Origin: Promethearchaeota archaeon Loki_b31
Lineage (GTDB): Archaea > Asgardarchaeota > Lokiarchaeia > Sigyniarchaeales > SOKP01
DNA: 35,850 nucleotides
Reading direction: 5' to 3'
Assembly: GCA_005222975.1 (NCBI GenBank)
Contig: NJBI01000036.1
Coordinates: 1 to 35,850 of the forward strand
Shown here in pieces: positions 7,783-16,906 of this stretch. A model generated the notes under the pieces. The model saw only the letters and a list, made by a program, of their open reading frames with translations, was not told where the DNA came from and searched no databases. The position numbers and the translations under genes are program-made. Each line of letters starts with the position of its first letter. Position 1 is the stretch's first letter.

Positions 7783-9702
7783 GTGTTTGGATTAAACTAC
7801 GGAAAAGCATTAATTGAGTCAATTATTATTGTCTTTGTTTTATATTTAATTACAAATTTTATTAATAATCAAATTCCTGAAGACAAACAACTCTCAAAGA
7901 AGGTATTTAAAAGAAGGTCAGCATTAATTTGTTTTGTTATAGTATTTCCTATTATTATTGACATTAAATTTACCTTTGAAACCTTATGGCTTTTCAATTC
8001 CATATTTTTGGCTTTCAATAATAATGCGGTCTCATTCGCAATTATAACTACTGTCTTTTATTTTTTCTCTAAAAAACTAATACTAAAAGATAAAAGAATT
8101 AGAGCTTCAAGGGAGGTGCATTTTAAGAAACCGTTTATCAAAATATTTAGAATATTTATTGGAATAACTTGGATAATTGCCATAATATTTATTTCAATTC
8201 CTCTCCTAGGACTTGAAAGACTTCAAGGGCAACAACCGGTATTTGTTGATATATTTTACCTTGGATTTATATGGGCGGGTTTTACTGTTGTTTTTGATAT
8301 GCTCGTGACAATGCTAATTAATAGAATTCGTTCGATTGAGAAAAGAATTCCTGAAAGACCTTTAAAATATTCCATGTTTTCTGGTGGACTGATCTCATTT
8401 GGAATTTGGTCAATACAATTAGTAATCTTTGAATTATATATGAATAGATTATTTGGAGTAATAATATATAAACAGGACATTCGCATGTTAATTATCATTG
8501 TTAGTGCTCTTTATGCTTTCATATTTTATATATCGTTGAAAAAGAAATTTATGCCAAGCACTCAGGAAAAAAGCAATTTAAAACTCCAAAGAGCGTTAGA
8601 ATTGGTCGAAGAGCAATCCTTAGAAAGCTCTAAATTAAATGGCAACCACATTATCCTTCATGTGAAAGGCCTCACTACATATTTTTATACGGAAGAGGGT
8701 GTAGTTCGGGCAGTAGAAGACGTTTCTTTTAAAATATATGAAGGTGAAGTTCTTGGTCTTGTAGGCGAAACCGGTTGTGGAAAATCTGTTACCGCTTTAT
8801 CCATTGTTCAACTAATTCGCCCTCCAGGAAAAAGAGAAAAAGGAAATATTGTTTTCAGTGGAGAAGATCTGTCTCTAAAATCTGAATTAGAAATGTTAAA
8901 ATATCGTGGAAAAAATATTACTATGATTTTTCAAGATCCTCTTAATTCGCTTAATCCTGTTTTTAAAATAGGTAAACAAATATCGGAAGTATTTTTACTA
9001 CATATGGAAAACGAACTGCTTGTCGAAACTTCGAAATTTCCTAATAAGAGTTTATATAGCATTGCTCAGGAATGGAGTATAGCCCTTTTAAAAGACTTAA
9101 ATATACCATTTCCTGAAGTAATTTTTGATAGATATCCTCATGAATTAAGTGGTGGTATGCGGCAAAGAGTTCAGATTGCGATGGCATTGGCATGTCGACC
9201 TAAATTACTGATTGCTGATGAACCGACTACTGCGTTAGATGTTACAATACAAAATCAAATTCTTAAACTGATGAAAGAACTTCGTAAGAAATACAACACT
9301 AGTATATTATATATTACTCACGATTTAGGTCTTATCTCTAAAATGTGTAATCGTGTTGCTGTAATGTACAGCGGATCAATTGTTGAATATGGAAATATAA
9401 AGAGATTATTAACTAATCCTTATCATCCATATACCCAAGGACTTATAGCTTCTGTTCCTGTTGTTGGAAAAAAGCAAGTTAAGCTTGAAGTTATAACGGG
9501 AATGGTTCCAAATTTAATTTATCCGCCATCAGGATGTAGATTTCATCCCAGATGTAAATATTGTTTCGATCCCTGTGAATCAATAGTTCCAAAACAAAAT
9601 GAGGTTGATAAGGATTATTATGTGGCATGCCATCTCTATAATCCAGAATATAAACATTTAGCAGAAATTACTATAAAGAAAGTAGAAGGAGCAAATATAT
9701 AA
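7783..9702 (+). CDS. Peptide ABC transporter ATPase (DppD/OppD type) with N-terminal membrane domain
   Basis: This 639-aa protein joins about seven hydrophobic helices (residues ~8-250) to an ATP-binding cassette (~293-560). In the cassette are Walker A GETGCGKS (~328), signature LSGGMRQR (~455), Walker B LLIADEP (~477) and the switch histidine in YITHDLG. The C-terminal oligopeptide-transporter extension holds five cysteines (GCRFHPRCKYCFDPC and a later ACH); a similar cluster is known to bind [4Fe-4S] in some DppD proteins. Ordinary DppD is ~330 aa and soluble, so the membrane block is an addition. The frame is open throughout with no break at the joint. The start (GTG) is weakly supported, since an AGAGGG site lies 30 bases upstream. 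Confidence 0.85.
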   Translation: MFGLNYGKALIESIIIVFVLYLITNFINNQIPEDKQLSKKVFKRRSALICFVIVFPIIIDIKFTFETLWLFNSIFLAFNNNAVSFAIITTVFYFFSKKLILKDKRIRASREVHFKKPFIKIFRIFIGITWIIAIIFISIPLLGLERLQGQQPVFVDIFYLGFIWAGFTVVFDMLVTMLINRIRSIEKRIPERPLKYSMFSGGLISFGIWSIQLVIFELYMNRLFGVIIYKQDIRMLIIIVSALYAFIFYISLKKKFMPSTQEKSNLKLQRALELVEEQSLESSKLNGNHIILHVKGLTTYFYTEEGVVRAVEDVSFKIYEGEVLGLVGETGCGKSVTALSIVQLIRPPGKREKGNIVFSGEDLSLKSELEMLKYRGKNITMIFQDPLNSLNPVFKIGKQISEVFLLHMENELLVETSKFPNKSLYSIAQEWSIALLKDLNIPFPEVIFDRYPHELSGGMRQRVQIAMALACRPKLLIADEPTTALDVTIQNQILKLMKELRKKYNTSILYITHDLGLISKMCNRVAVMYSGSIVEYGNIKRLLTNPYHPYTQGLIASVPVVGKKQVKLEVITGMVPNLIYPPSGCRFHPRCKYCFDPCESIVPKQNEVDKDYYVACHLYNPEYKHLAEITIKKVEGANI

Positions 9703-9731
9703 ATAAATAAAAATGAGATTAGGTCGTGATC

Positions 9732-9788
9732 TTGACTTTTTTAATAAAAATTATCGAATATAAACATGTAGTAGGGGAAAAATTATGA
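9732..9788 (+). CDS. Possible 18-codon leader ORF coupled to the next ATPase gene
   Basis: A TTG at 9732, preceded by AGGTCGTGATC, opens 18 codons (MTFLIKIIEYKHVVGEKL). Its stop TGA overlaps the ATG of the following ATPase gene as ATGA, the usual geometry of translational coupling. The downstream gene also has its own GGGG site. There is no homology to support it, so it may be chance. Confidence 0.2.
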   Translation: MTFLIKIIEYKHVVGEKL

Positions 9789-11098
9789 TTTTTCAATTGG
9801 ATGATCCTTATATCATTTTAGTAGTAGCATTAGTCTTAACCTTTTTATTATATTTTGGTTTAGCTTTCATTATTTCAATTTTTATTATTAATTGGGATCC
9901 TCGATCCCAATTAGTTAGATTAAGATTCCCCCTATACATAATATCATCATTTACTAGTATTCTTTTTATCTTTATTCCACTACCCGATATTCTCTTAGGA
10001 AATTTTTGGATATATTTAATTATATACAGTTTAGTAGCTGCGATTGTTAGTTTTGCTGTTAAATATATTACATATAAAGTAGTTAGGATTGAAAAATTTA
10101 GTCAAATTAGTAATCTTGAAAGAACTATGAATCTTCTTGAGGTTAGAAATCTTAAGGTACATTATCCACTTTTAGGAGGAATTTTAAAAAGAAAAATAGG
10201 AGCAGTTAAAGCAGTTGATGGAGTTTCATTTGATGTAAAGTTTGGTGAAACAGTTGGGTTAGTGGGAGAAAGTGGGTGTGGAAAAACAACTATTGCAAAA
10301 GCAATACTAGGTTTAGTCGCAAAAACAGAAGGAGAAGTATTATTCCAAGATACGGCAATTCCTCGCAAATATTCATCTCCTTTAAGACAAAAGATTCAAA
10401 TGATTTTCCAAGACCCAGACGCCTCTTTGAATCCCCGTAAAAAAGTAGTTGACATTATAGCTGATCCTCTCAAAAATTTACTTGGTATAACTAATGAATT
10501 AGAAATTAGAAAAAGGGTTTTAAAATTGTTAAACCAAGTGTCGTTAAAACGAGAACATATGGATCGTTATCCTCACGAATTTTCAGGTGGACAAAAACAA
10601 AGAATTGTTATAGCTAGAGCATTAGCTTGCAATCCCGAGTTGATAATTTTAGATGAACCTACTTCAGCTCTTGATGTATCAGTACAAGCACAAATTCTTA
10701 ACCTTCTAAAAGATTTACAAGGAGAATATGGCTATGGCTTTTTGTTTATTACCCACAATTTAGCTGTTGTTTCCCATGTTGCTGATCGCATAGCTGTCAT
10801 GTATCTTGGTAAATTTGTAGAGGTTGGAAGTAATGATCAAATTTTTTCAAATCCAACTCATCCCTATACTCAAGCTCTCCTCGCCTCGCGCTCTGAAATC
10901 GATCCTTACAACCAAGAGATCAGCTTTGTTATCAAAGGTGAAGTCCCAAGTCCTATAGCACCACCACCTGGTTGTAGTTATAATCCACGATGTGTATCTG
11001 ACGCTCGTACAAAAGATTGTGAATTAAATCTTCCTCAAAAGATTAAAATCGAAGAAGACCACTTTATTTGGTGTAATAATCCACCAACATCTATGTAG
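9785..11098 (+). CDS. Peptide ABC transporter ATPase (DppF/OppF type) with N-terminal membrane helices
   Basis: This 437-aa protein is the second ATPase of the importer. Residues ~1-105 hold about three membrane helices (IILVVALVLTFLLYFGLAF; YIISSFTSILFIFIPL; IYLIIYSLVAAIVSFAVKYI). The cassette follows from ~117 with Walker A GESGCGKT (~160), Q-loop QMIFQDPDASLNP, signature FSGGQKQR (~265), Walker B LIILDEP (~288) and FITHNLA. The C-terminal extension has GCSYNPRC and two later cysteines. Normal DppF is ~320 aa and soluble, so this is a second membrane-extended ATPase in the same operon. An AGGGG site sits just upstream of the ATG. Confidence 0.87.
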   Translation: MIFQLDDPYIILVVALVLTFLLYFGLAFIISIFIINWDPRSQLVRLRFPLYIISSFTSILFIFIPLPDILLGNFWIYLIIYSLVAAIVSFAVKYITYKVVRIEKFSQISNLERTMNLLEVRNLKVHYPLLGGILKRKIGAVKAVDGVSFDVKFGETVGLVGESGCGKTTIAKAILGLVAKTEGEVLFQDTAIPRKYSSPLRQKIQMIFQDPDASLNPRKKVVDIIADPLKNLLGITNELEIRKRVLKLLNQVSLKREHMDRYPHEFSGGQKQRIVIARALACNPELIILDEPTSALDVSVQAQILNLLKDLQGEYGYGFLFITHNLAVVSHVADRIAVMYLGKFVEVGSNDQIFSNPTHPYTQALLASRSEIDPYNQEISFVIKGEVPSPIAPPPGCSYNPRCVSDARTKDCELNLPQKIKIEEDHFIWCNNPPTSM

Positions 11099-11357
11099 TT
11101 AAAAAAAAATCTTTTAAAGAGAATTTATTGAACGAGTAAATAAAAATATATTTCTTGTTAATTTAGTATAAAACTTAAAGTAATTTTGAAGTCAGTATTG
11201 TATTAAGTCTTAAGCTAAGGGTGTTAATGTTGAATATATTTGTAACTCATTTTGGTGAAAATTAATTGTCTGTAGAAAAATTTAAATATTTAATAATAGA
11301 TAGTTTTAAATAAATTTACTCCGTAAATTTATTAATAACCAATACAATTGTTGAATT
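11099..11357 (+). promoter_or_regulatory. Promoter region of the glycyl radical enzyme gene
   Basis: This 259-bp AT-rich gap has TATA-like stretches, the nearest being in TTTAAATAAATTTA at 11306-11320. No ribosome site precedes the ATG at 11358. A weak resemblance (AATAGATAG around 11295) to half of the palindrome found upstream of the activase and dehydrogenase is present but not convincing. Confidence 0.35.
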
Positions 11358-13805
11358 ATGGTAGTCCAAGATTTGAAAATGACTCCTCTTCAAGGGATAC
11401 CTTCAGAGAGAGTTCGAATGATTAGAGATATAATGCTCTCAATGCCTAGAGAACTTGATCTTGAGCGAGCTCGGTGTTATACAAGAATATATAAACAAAT
11501 GGAAGATGCTCCTCCATGTATGAAAAATGTGAAAGCATTAGAGGAATTTTTACGATGTCTTCCAATAAGAATTGATGAGCATGAGCTTCTCGTAGGCGTA
11601 AAATCTAGTAAAGTAAGAGCTGATCCAATTGAAATTGAACGTGGAATGCGTGTTAAACTTTTAGGGTTTGTTGTTGACGAGTCAATAAATCAAAAATTAA
11701 AAGAAATGATTATTTCAAAAATTTCTTTTATTAACCGGTATGTTCCCTTAACAGAAGAAGAACTTGATGAGTTGAGGAACGAAATTCTGCCCTACTGGAA
11801 AGGAAGAACAGTCGCAGATCGAAAGGTAGAAGCTTATAAAGAGGCAGGTTTATATGAGGAACCGAAGGGAGCTATAGGTGCAATGCCACTCGTTAGTTTT
11901 GGGAGCGGCACTGATATGTTTGCAGGTGCTATGGGTCAAGGACATGTCATACCAGGTTATAGACGAGTACTTAAAATGGGATTTAGAGGAATCGAAAAGA
12001 TGGCGGAAGAAGGTCTTGCAAATCTTAAGGAAACAGATGAAAAATATGACCAACGCAAGGATTTTTATGAATCAGTCGTAGTAGCCGCAAACGCCGTCTG
12101 TGATTATTCCAATCGATATGCTGATCTCGCAATGGAAATGGCGGAAACTGCATCAGAAACAAGAAAAGCTGAACTTCTTGAAATTGCCGAACATGCAAGA
12201 CGAGTACCAGCACTTCCACCTAGAACATTTATGGAAGCACTTCAGTCAGTATGGATGACGAACGTCGTTATGGAAATGAGTTATGGTGAAGGAAACATAT
12301 TTTCTCAAGGACGGGTGGACCAATATCTTTACCCATATTACACAACCGATTTAGCAGAAGGTCGAATTACTTATGAGGAAGCTATAGAAGCAATTGAGGA
12401 ATATTTAGTTAAACTTTCTTCTGTTGTTATAGCTGGACAGAACAATATAACTATTGGAGGACTAGATAAGGATGGAAATGATGCCACTAATGACGTATCT
12501 TATATGTTTCTCGAAGCTATTGCAAATGTAAAAAGTTTATTGAATACCTTATCGATCCGAATCTCCCCCAAGTCACCCCGTGATTTTTTGAAAAGAACTC
12601 TTGAAGCTTATAAATATACGGCCGGAATGGGAATTCATAATGATGAGGTTTTAGTACCACAACTTCATAATACAGGATATTCATTAGAAGATGCCCGAGA
12701 TTATTCAATCGTCGGTTGTGTAGAACCACATGGTACAGGGAATGACTTCTCTTATACTGCAGGTAATGCTGTTCAGATTTCAATCATTCTTAATATGGCA
12801 TTAAATGAGGGCCGTACTATTTTATCAGGAAATAAAACCCTTGGGGCAAAAACACCCCCAGCAAAAGATTTTAAATCTTTTGAAGATGTAAAGAAGGCTT
12901 TTGTAGACCAACTTAAATTTTCAATAGACCTCTGTGTGAAAAAGGCTGAGATAAAGGATAAAACGTTTGCTGAGTATTTACCTTCCCCGTTGCTTTCTTC
13001 TTCAATAGAAGGATGTCTCGAAAGCGGAATGGACGCAACTCGAAATGGAGCTAAATACAACAATAACCCCATGGGCTCGCAAGGGCTTGCAACAGTTACT
13101 AATTCCTTAGCAGCAATTCGCTGGGCAGTATTTGAAGAGAAATTAGTATCCATGGAAGAATTAGTTAACCATATGAATAATAATTTCAAGGGGGCTGAAG
13201 AACTTCGAGAAAAATTACGAAATAAAGCTCCTAAATATGGTAATGGTGATGAAAGCACTGACGAAATTGCATTATGGGTGGCAAATACTTTATGTGATAT
13301 TACAAGAAAATATAAAGCGAGAGGCGGTGATGGTATATATCATAATTGCCTTGTATCTTCTGGAACTCAGATTATAGAAGGTAAAATGTTAGGGGCAACT
13401 GCAGATGGAAGATTAAAAGGCGAACCCGTGGCGAACGGTATTTCTCCTGCAAATGGGACAGAAACGAATGGTCTTACCATGGCACTCCGATCAGTAGCAT
13501 ATGCAACAGCTGAACCTCATCTAACTAATGGCGCATCAATGAATGTTAGACTCAATCCTAGTATAATGCAAACAGACGAGGGACTCGATCAATTAACATC
13601 TATAGTAGAGGCGTATTTAGATTTAGGAGGTCGAGAGCTTCAAATAAATCCAATAAGCTCAGAAACCCTTAGGGACGCACAAGCTCATCCAGAAAATTAT
13701 CCTGACTTATCCGTTAAAGTCACAGGCTATTCTGCTCGATTCATAGATTTAACAAAAGAGCTTCAGGATGATATTATCGCAAGAACAGTTTTCAATGAAT
13801 TATAA
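11358..13805 (+). CDS. Glycyl radical enzyme, PFL-like/dehydratase-like, substrate unknown
   Basis: This 815-aa enzyme runs radical chemistry without oxygen. The essential cysteine is C454 in IVGCVEPHGTGND; the following E456 matches the C-x-E arrangement of glycerol dehydratase and choline lyase rather than the Cys-Cys pair of pyruvate formate-lyase. The radical-bearing glycine is G790 in VKVTGYSARF, 25 residues before the end as in the family. The stretch GRELQINPISSETLRDAQAH is also classic. Its activase lies convergently 143 bases downstream, followed by aldehyde oxidoreductase and alcohol dehydrogenase, so an aldehyde product is likely. Candidate substrates include diols, glycerol or choline-like amines; an alkylsuccinate synthase or decarboxylase cannot be excluded by eye. 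Confidence 0.9.
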   Translation: MVVQDLKMTPLQGIPSERVRMIRDIMLSMPRELDLERARCYTRIYKQMEDAPPCMKNVKALEEFLRCLPIRIDEHELLVGVKSSKVRADPIEIERGMRVKLLGFVVDESINQKLKEMIISKISFINRYVPLTEEELDELRNEILPYWKGRTVADRKVEAYKEAGLYEEPKGAIGAMPLVSFGSGTDMFAGAMGQGHVIPGYRRVLKMGFRGIEKMAEEGLANLKETDEKYDQRKDFYESVVVAANAVCDYSNRYADLAMEMAETASETRKAELLEIAEHARRVPALPPRTFMEALQSVWMTNVVMEMSYGEGNIFSQGRVDQYLYPYYTTDLAEGRITYEEAIEAIEEYLVKLSSVVIAGQNNITIGGLDKDGNDATNDVSYMFLEAIANVKSLLNTLSIRISPKSPRDFLKRTLEAYKYTAGMGIHNDEVLVPQLHNTGYSLEDARDYSIVGCVEPHGTGNDFSYTAGNAVQISIILNMALNEGRTILSGNKTLGAKTPPAKDFKSFEDVKKAFVDQLKFSIDLCVKKAEIKDKTFAEYLPSPLLSSSIEGCLESGMDATRNGAKYNNNPMGSQGLATVTNSLAAIRWAVFEEKLVSMEELVNHMNNNFKGAEELREKLRNKAPKYGNGDESTDEIALWVANTLCDITRKYKARGGDGIYHNCLVSSGTQIIEGKMLGATADGRLKGEPVANGISPANGTETNGLTMALRSVAYATAEPHLTNGASMNVRLNPSIMQTDEGLDQLTSIVEAYLDLGGRELQINPISSETLRDAQAHPENYPDLSVKVTGYSARFIDLTKELQDDIIARTVFNEL

Positions 13806-13820
13806 ATTTTAATATATCAT

Positions 13821-13838
13821 TCTTTTTATTTTTTAAAT
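13821..13838 (+). terminator. T-rich 3' end of the glycyl radical enzyme gene
   Basis: A TTCTTTTTATTTTTTAAA tract begins 16 bases after the stop codon. Archaeal RNA polymerase commonly stops on such T-runs without a hairpin. It lies in the 143-bp gap between convergent genes. Confidence 0.45.
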
Positions 13839-13948
13839 TTGATTTTCCCTTCTTAGCTTCAATTTTTAAAACTAGTAAAGATATATTTGGTTACGATATT
13901 TTTGTATAAAAATTAAGAAAAATAGTATCTTGTTATCGTTATCTGAAC

Positions 13949-14902
13949 CTAACGAGTTAAACCCGACCACTTAACATTCTTAACCCCAGTAGCTTTAGCA
14001 ATTTCAATAAAATTTTCCATCTCTTCTTTTGTCATTAATGGCTCATCTTTTAAAGACCATGACTTACCTAATTGTGTATATTTAATATCACAGAGTTTAT
14101 TAAAACTTAATAAATCCCATTTATCAGGTATATTATTTAATTCATTTACAATGAATTCTCCAATGCCTTGAACATTCTCTTCCGTGGCAGTATAGTTTGG
14201 AATTAAGGGTGTCCTTATCCATATAATTTTCTTATTTTCCTTGATATATTTAGAAATCCATTTGGCGTTTTCTAAGATTGTTTTATTTGAAACGCCTGTG
14301 TATTCTTTATGTTTTTCAGGATCAATCTCTTTGATATCTAACAACACTATATCAAGGTAGGGTAATAAATCTTGATACACTTTTTTACTTGAAATTCCGC
14401 ACGTATCTAAAGCCGTAGAAATACCATTTTCCTTGCATAATTTCAAAATTTTCAAGAGAAAATCTGGTTGTAAAGTAGGTTCACCACCAGAAACGGTTAT
14501 ACCTCCTTTTGCTTTATTAAAGAATATTTTTTCTTTTTCTATTTCGTGAAAAAGTTCTTCTACATCCCACCATTTTCCATGCATGTTTAATGCCGTACTA
14601 GGACACGCTTCTACGCAATCTCCACAACTAGTACATCTTTCTCTATTAATGTGTAATCCATCATCTTCAAAAAGTAAAACATCCTCTTGGCAAGCATCTA
14701 TACAACTATTACATCCAATGCATTTACGTTCTATCCAATAAAGTTGAGGCTTTTTTGGAATTGATTCTGGATTGTGACACCAAACGCAATTTAAAAGGCA
14801 GCTATTAAAAAAAATTGTTGTACGCACTCCAGGACCATCGTCAGTAGCCATTCTCTCCAATTTAAAGATTAATCCTTTAGATGTTGACTCTATATTAAAC
14901 AC
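13949..14902 (-). CDS. Glycyl radical enzyme activase (radical SAM)
   Basis: This 317-aa enzyme cleaves S-adenosylmethionine and places the radical on the glycine of a partner glycyl radical enzyme. The radical-SAM cluster cysteines are C35-C39-C42 (CLLNCVWC). Two ferredoxin-like [4Fe-4S] motifs follow: CIGCNSCIDAC (~61-71) and CTSCGDCVEAC (~91-101). This is the layout of activases for dehydratase-like enzymes rather than PflA, which lacks the insert. GGITVSGGEPTLQ is the SAM-binding glycine motif. The start is GTG at 14902 with no ribosome site but a TATA box ~25 bases upstream, so probably leaderless. It has its own promoter with the shared palindrome, and is convergent to the enzyme it presumably activates. 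Confidence 0.93.
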   Translation of the reverse strand: MFNIESTSKGLIFKLERMATDDGPGVRTTIFFNSCLLNCVWCHNPESIPKKPQLYWIERKCIGCNSCIDACQEDVLLFEDDGLHINRERCTSCGDCVEACPSTALNMHGKWWDVEELFHEIEKEKIFFNKAKGGITVSGGEPTLQPDFLLKILKLCKENGISTALDTCGISSKKVYQDLLPYLDIVLLDIKEIDPEKHKEYTGVSNKTILENAKWISKYIKENKKIIWIRTPLIPNYTATEENVQGIGEFIVNELNNIPDKWDLLSFNKLCDIKYTQLGKSWSLKDEPLMTKEEMENFIEIAKATGVKNVKWSGLTR

Positions 14903-14913
14903 TTTTGTTTGTT

Positions 14914-14928
14914 TTAAATATATAAATA
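14914..14928 (-). promoter_or_regulatory. TATA box of the activase gene
   Basis: On the minus strand this reads CTATTTATATATTTA, centred ~20-25 bases before the GTG start. That fits a leaderless or very short-leader archaeal transcript. Confidence 0.5.
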
Positions 14929-14959
14929 GTAAAATTAAGGAATTTTTAAAAAGATTTTT

Positions 14960-14976
14960 AATAGCTGTTGGCTATT
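14960..14976. promoter_or_regulatory. Palindromic operator candidate upstream of activase
   Basis: AATAGC-TGTTG-GCTATT is a perfect 6-bp inverted repeat with a 5-bp centre, about 58 bases from the activase start and just upstream of its TATA box. Together with flanks (14956-14980) it matches the region around 18275-18291, upstream of the alcohol dehydrogenase, at 22 of 25 positions. A shared regulator, perhaps the TetR-type protein at 18437, is a fair guess. Confidence 0.6.
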
Positions 14977-14999
14977 TATTGATATTTTTTTATTCCGAT

Positions 15000-16883
15000 T
15001 TACGAAATTATCTCTAAATCTTTCAATTTTTCTTTCGACGGTCTTCCAGTTTCCCAATCCCATCCCCGAATATTATAATATTTCCTCAAATTATCTTCTA
15101 AATCGAGTTTTACATTTTTTAATCTTCCTGATGATAGTATTTTCATATTGTGATTGGGTAATTTATCGTCTTTCCTTGAAATTCCTAGTTTACAACTAAT
15201 TAAACGTTTCAAATTGTTTATTCGTTCGCCAACCTTTATTAGTGATTTTCGATCGTAATTAAAACCTGTTGCAGCATTTATATAGCCAATAATATGTTCG
15301 AATTTAGGGGTTGCAAAATTGCAATTCACTGCCGAATCATCAATAGCCCTCAAGTCTTGAAGATTTACGACTCCTTTTTCTCGTCCCGTTATATCAAATC
15401 TGTTTTTACTTCGTTTAATATGGAGAATTCTATTGTTAATTGTTCCCGATTCCGCTGAATACCAGTCACATTTGTTATGGTTTGCCCCAACACATCCTGT
15501 CATATAACTTAATGCTTGACCGGCAAATGCTCTAGGGTCATGCATAGGGATTTCTAAGCCTTTTACATGTGCCGCTAATTCAGGATCCACTTCAAACTTC
15601 AAAGCCATAACTCTCACGCCTTCTGCAAGAACATCCCCGATACCTTCCCTCTGGCCTATTTTTTCAATAAGTTTGCAAACAAGTTCTCCATTTCCCCACT
15701 TAATATCTTCCACAGGAATATCATTCAAAAATTCCTTTATTTTGTTGACACCTAAATTGTTTTCAACTAAATAAATTAGAAAAGCAATTGAAACTCCACA
15801 AGAAATAGTATCGATACCAAATTTATTACAAAGATGGTTTGCAAGAACTACTGGTTTTGAATCAAAAACACCACATAAACTACCTAATGCTGCAACAGAT
15901 TCATATTCTGGTCCATCGCTTTCAATTTGAACCTCCCCTGTGCTAATAACTGTTGATTTACCACACTTTATCATACAACCTGCACACCCATAACTGAACA
16001 TGGGATATTCTTCTCTCAGAGTTTTCCCTGTTAAATTCTCGGCAATAAATTCCGTTTCTGTAAAGTAATATCCTGGAGTATCACCATTAACCATCCCTAG
16101 ATCGAGATACATATTAGTACCATATAAATTAAAAAGTAAGGTTCCGACTTCTCCCATCGGGTTTGCTTCCCTTTCAAGTTGTGCTTCCTTTCTTAATGTT
16201 TTCCCTAGCTCGTTATCTGCTAGATTAATCTTTTCTATTCCATGTACTACTAATGCTTTTAAATTCTTTGAACCCATAAGAGCTCCTAACCCACACCTAC
16301 CAACTACTCTCCCTTCATCATTCAATATAGCGCTATATTTAACAAGATTTTCTCCCCCTGGGCCAATACAAGCTATCCGAATGTTTGGAACATTTATTTC
16401 ATCTTTAATTAGTTTTTGGGTCTCGTAGCAATCTTTACCGTGATATTTTGAAGCATCCTTAAACTCTATTTTTCCATCGCGGATAAATACATAGCTTAAT
16501 TTACTTGACTTTCCTAAGAAAATAACAGCATCAAATCCACTATTTCTCAATGCGATACAAAACAAACCACCCGAAGATCCCTCACCCCAAATACCAGTTA
16601 AAGGTGATATCCCGCTCACGGTATAGCGACCTGAATTTGGGCGAATAGTACCTGTTATAGGACCAGTAGCAAAAATTAAAGGATTAATTTCTGCGTATGG
16701 ATTTTCTCTCAATATATTGTAGTCTTCTTCTGAGAGGAGATCGTACGTTAATTTAGCGCTTAATCCTGTACCCCCTAAATATTTTTGAGCAATTTTAGGA
16801 TCTAAATCTTTTATTTCAAAACTTTCTCTGCCTAAATCTACAAAGAGGATTTTACCATTATAACCAAATAATTTATCGTTCAT
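15000..16883 (-). CDS. Aldehyde:ferredoxin oxidoreductase (tungstopterin type)
   Basis: This 627-aa enzyme of the AOR family oxidises an aldehyde to the acid and passes electrons to ferredoxin, using a tungsten (or molybdenum) bis-pterin and a [4Fe-4S] cluster. The N-terminal pterin-binding domain shows GGTGLSAKLTYDLL, the RPNSGRYTVSGISPLTG segment and GEGSSGGLF. Cluster ligands are C300, C303 and C307 (CAGCMIKC), with a distant fourth among C464 and C472. The length is usual for the family (~600-630). A strong ribosome site (GGAGTGATTT) precedes the ATG. It begins 23 bases after the alcohol dehydrogenase ends, so the two are one operon and probably compete for or interconvert the same aldehyde/alcohol. 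Confidence 0.93.
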   Translation of the reverse strand: MNDKLFGYNGKILFVDLGRESFEIKDLDPKIAQKYLGGTGLSAKLTYDLLSEEDYNILRENPYAEINPLIFATGPITGTIRPNSGRYTVSGISPLTGIWGEGSSGGLFCIALRNSGFDAVIFLGKSSKLSYVFIRDGKIEFKDASKYHGKDCYETQKLIKDEINVPNIRIACIGPGGENLVKYSAILNDEGRVVGRCGLGALMGSKNLKALVVHGIEKINLADNELGKTLRKEAQLEREANPMGEVGTLLFNLYGTNMYLDLGMVNGDTPGYYFTETEFIAENLTGKTLREEYPMFSYGCAGCMIKCGKSTVISTGEVQIESDGPEYESVAALGSLCGVFDSKPVVLANHLCNKFGIDTISCGVSIAFLIYLVENNLGVNKIKEFLNDIPVEDIKWGNGELVCKLIEKIGQREGIGDVLAEGVRVMALKFEVDPELAAHVKGLEIPMHDPRAFAGQALSYMTGCVGANHNKCDWYSAESGTINNRILHIKRSKNRFDITGREKGVVNLQDLRAIDDSAVNCNFATPKFEHIIGYINAATGFNYDRKSLIKVGERINNLKRLISCKLGISRKDDKLPNHNMKILSSGRLKNVKLDLEDNLRKYYNIRGWDWETGRPSKEKLKDLEIIS

Positions 16884-16906
16884 TTTTCTAAATCACTCCA
16901 AATAAT

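Noticed and set aside
11290..11312. Weak resemblance to the activase/dehydrogenase palindrome upstream of the glycyl radical enzyme
   Set aside because: Only about one half-site (AATAGATAG) agrees and the second arm needs a gap; in such AT-rich DNA this is expected by chance.
12773..13258. 161-codon antisense frame inside the glycyl radical enzyme gene
   Set aside because: It is a shadow of a strongly conserved coding region, with no start signals.
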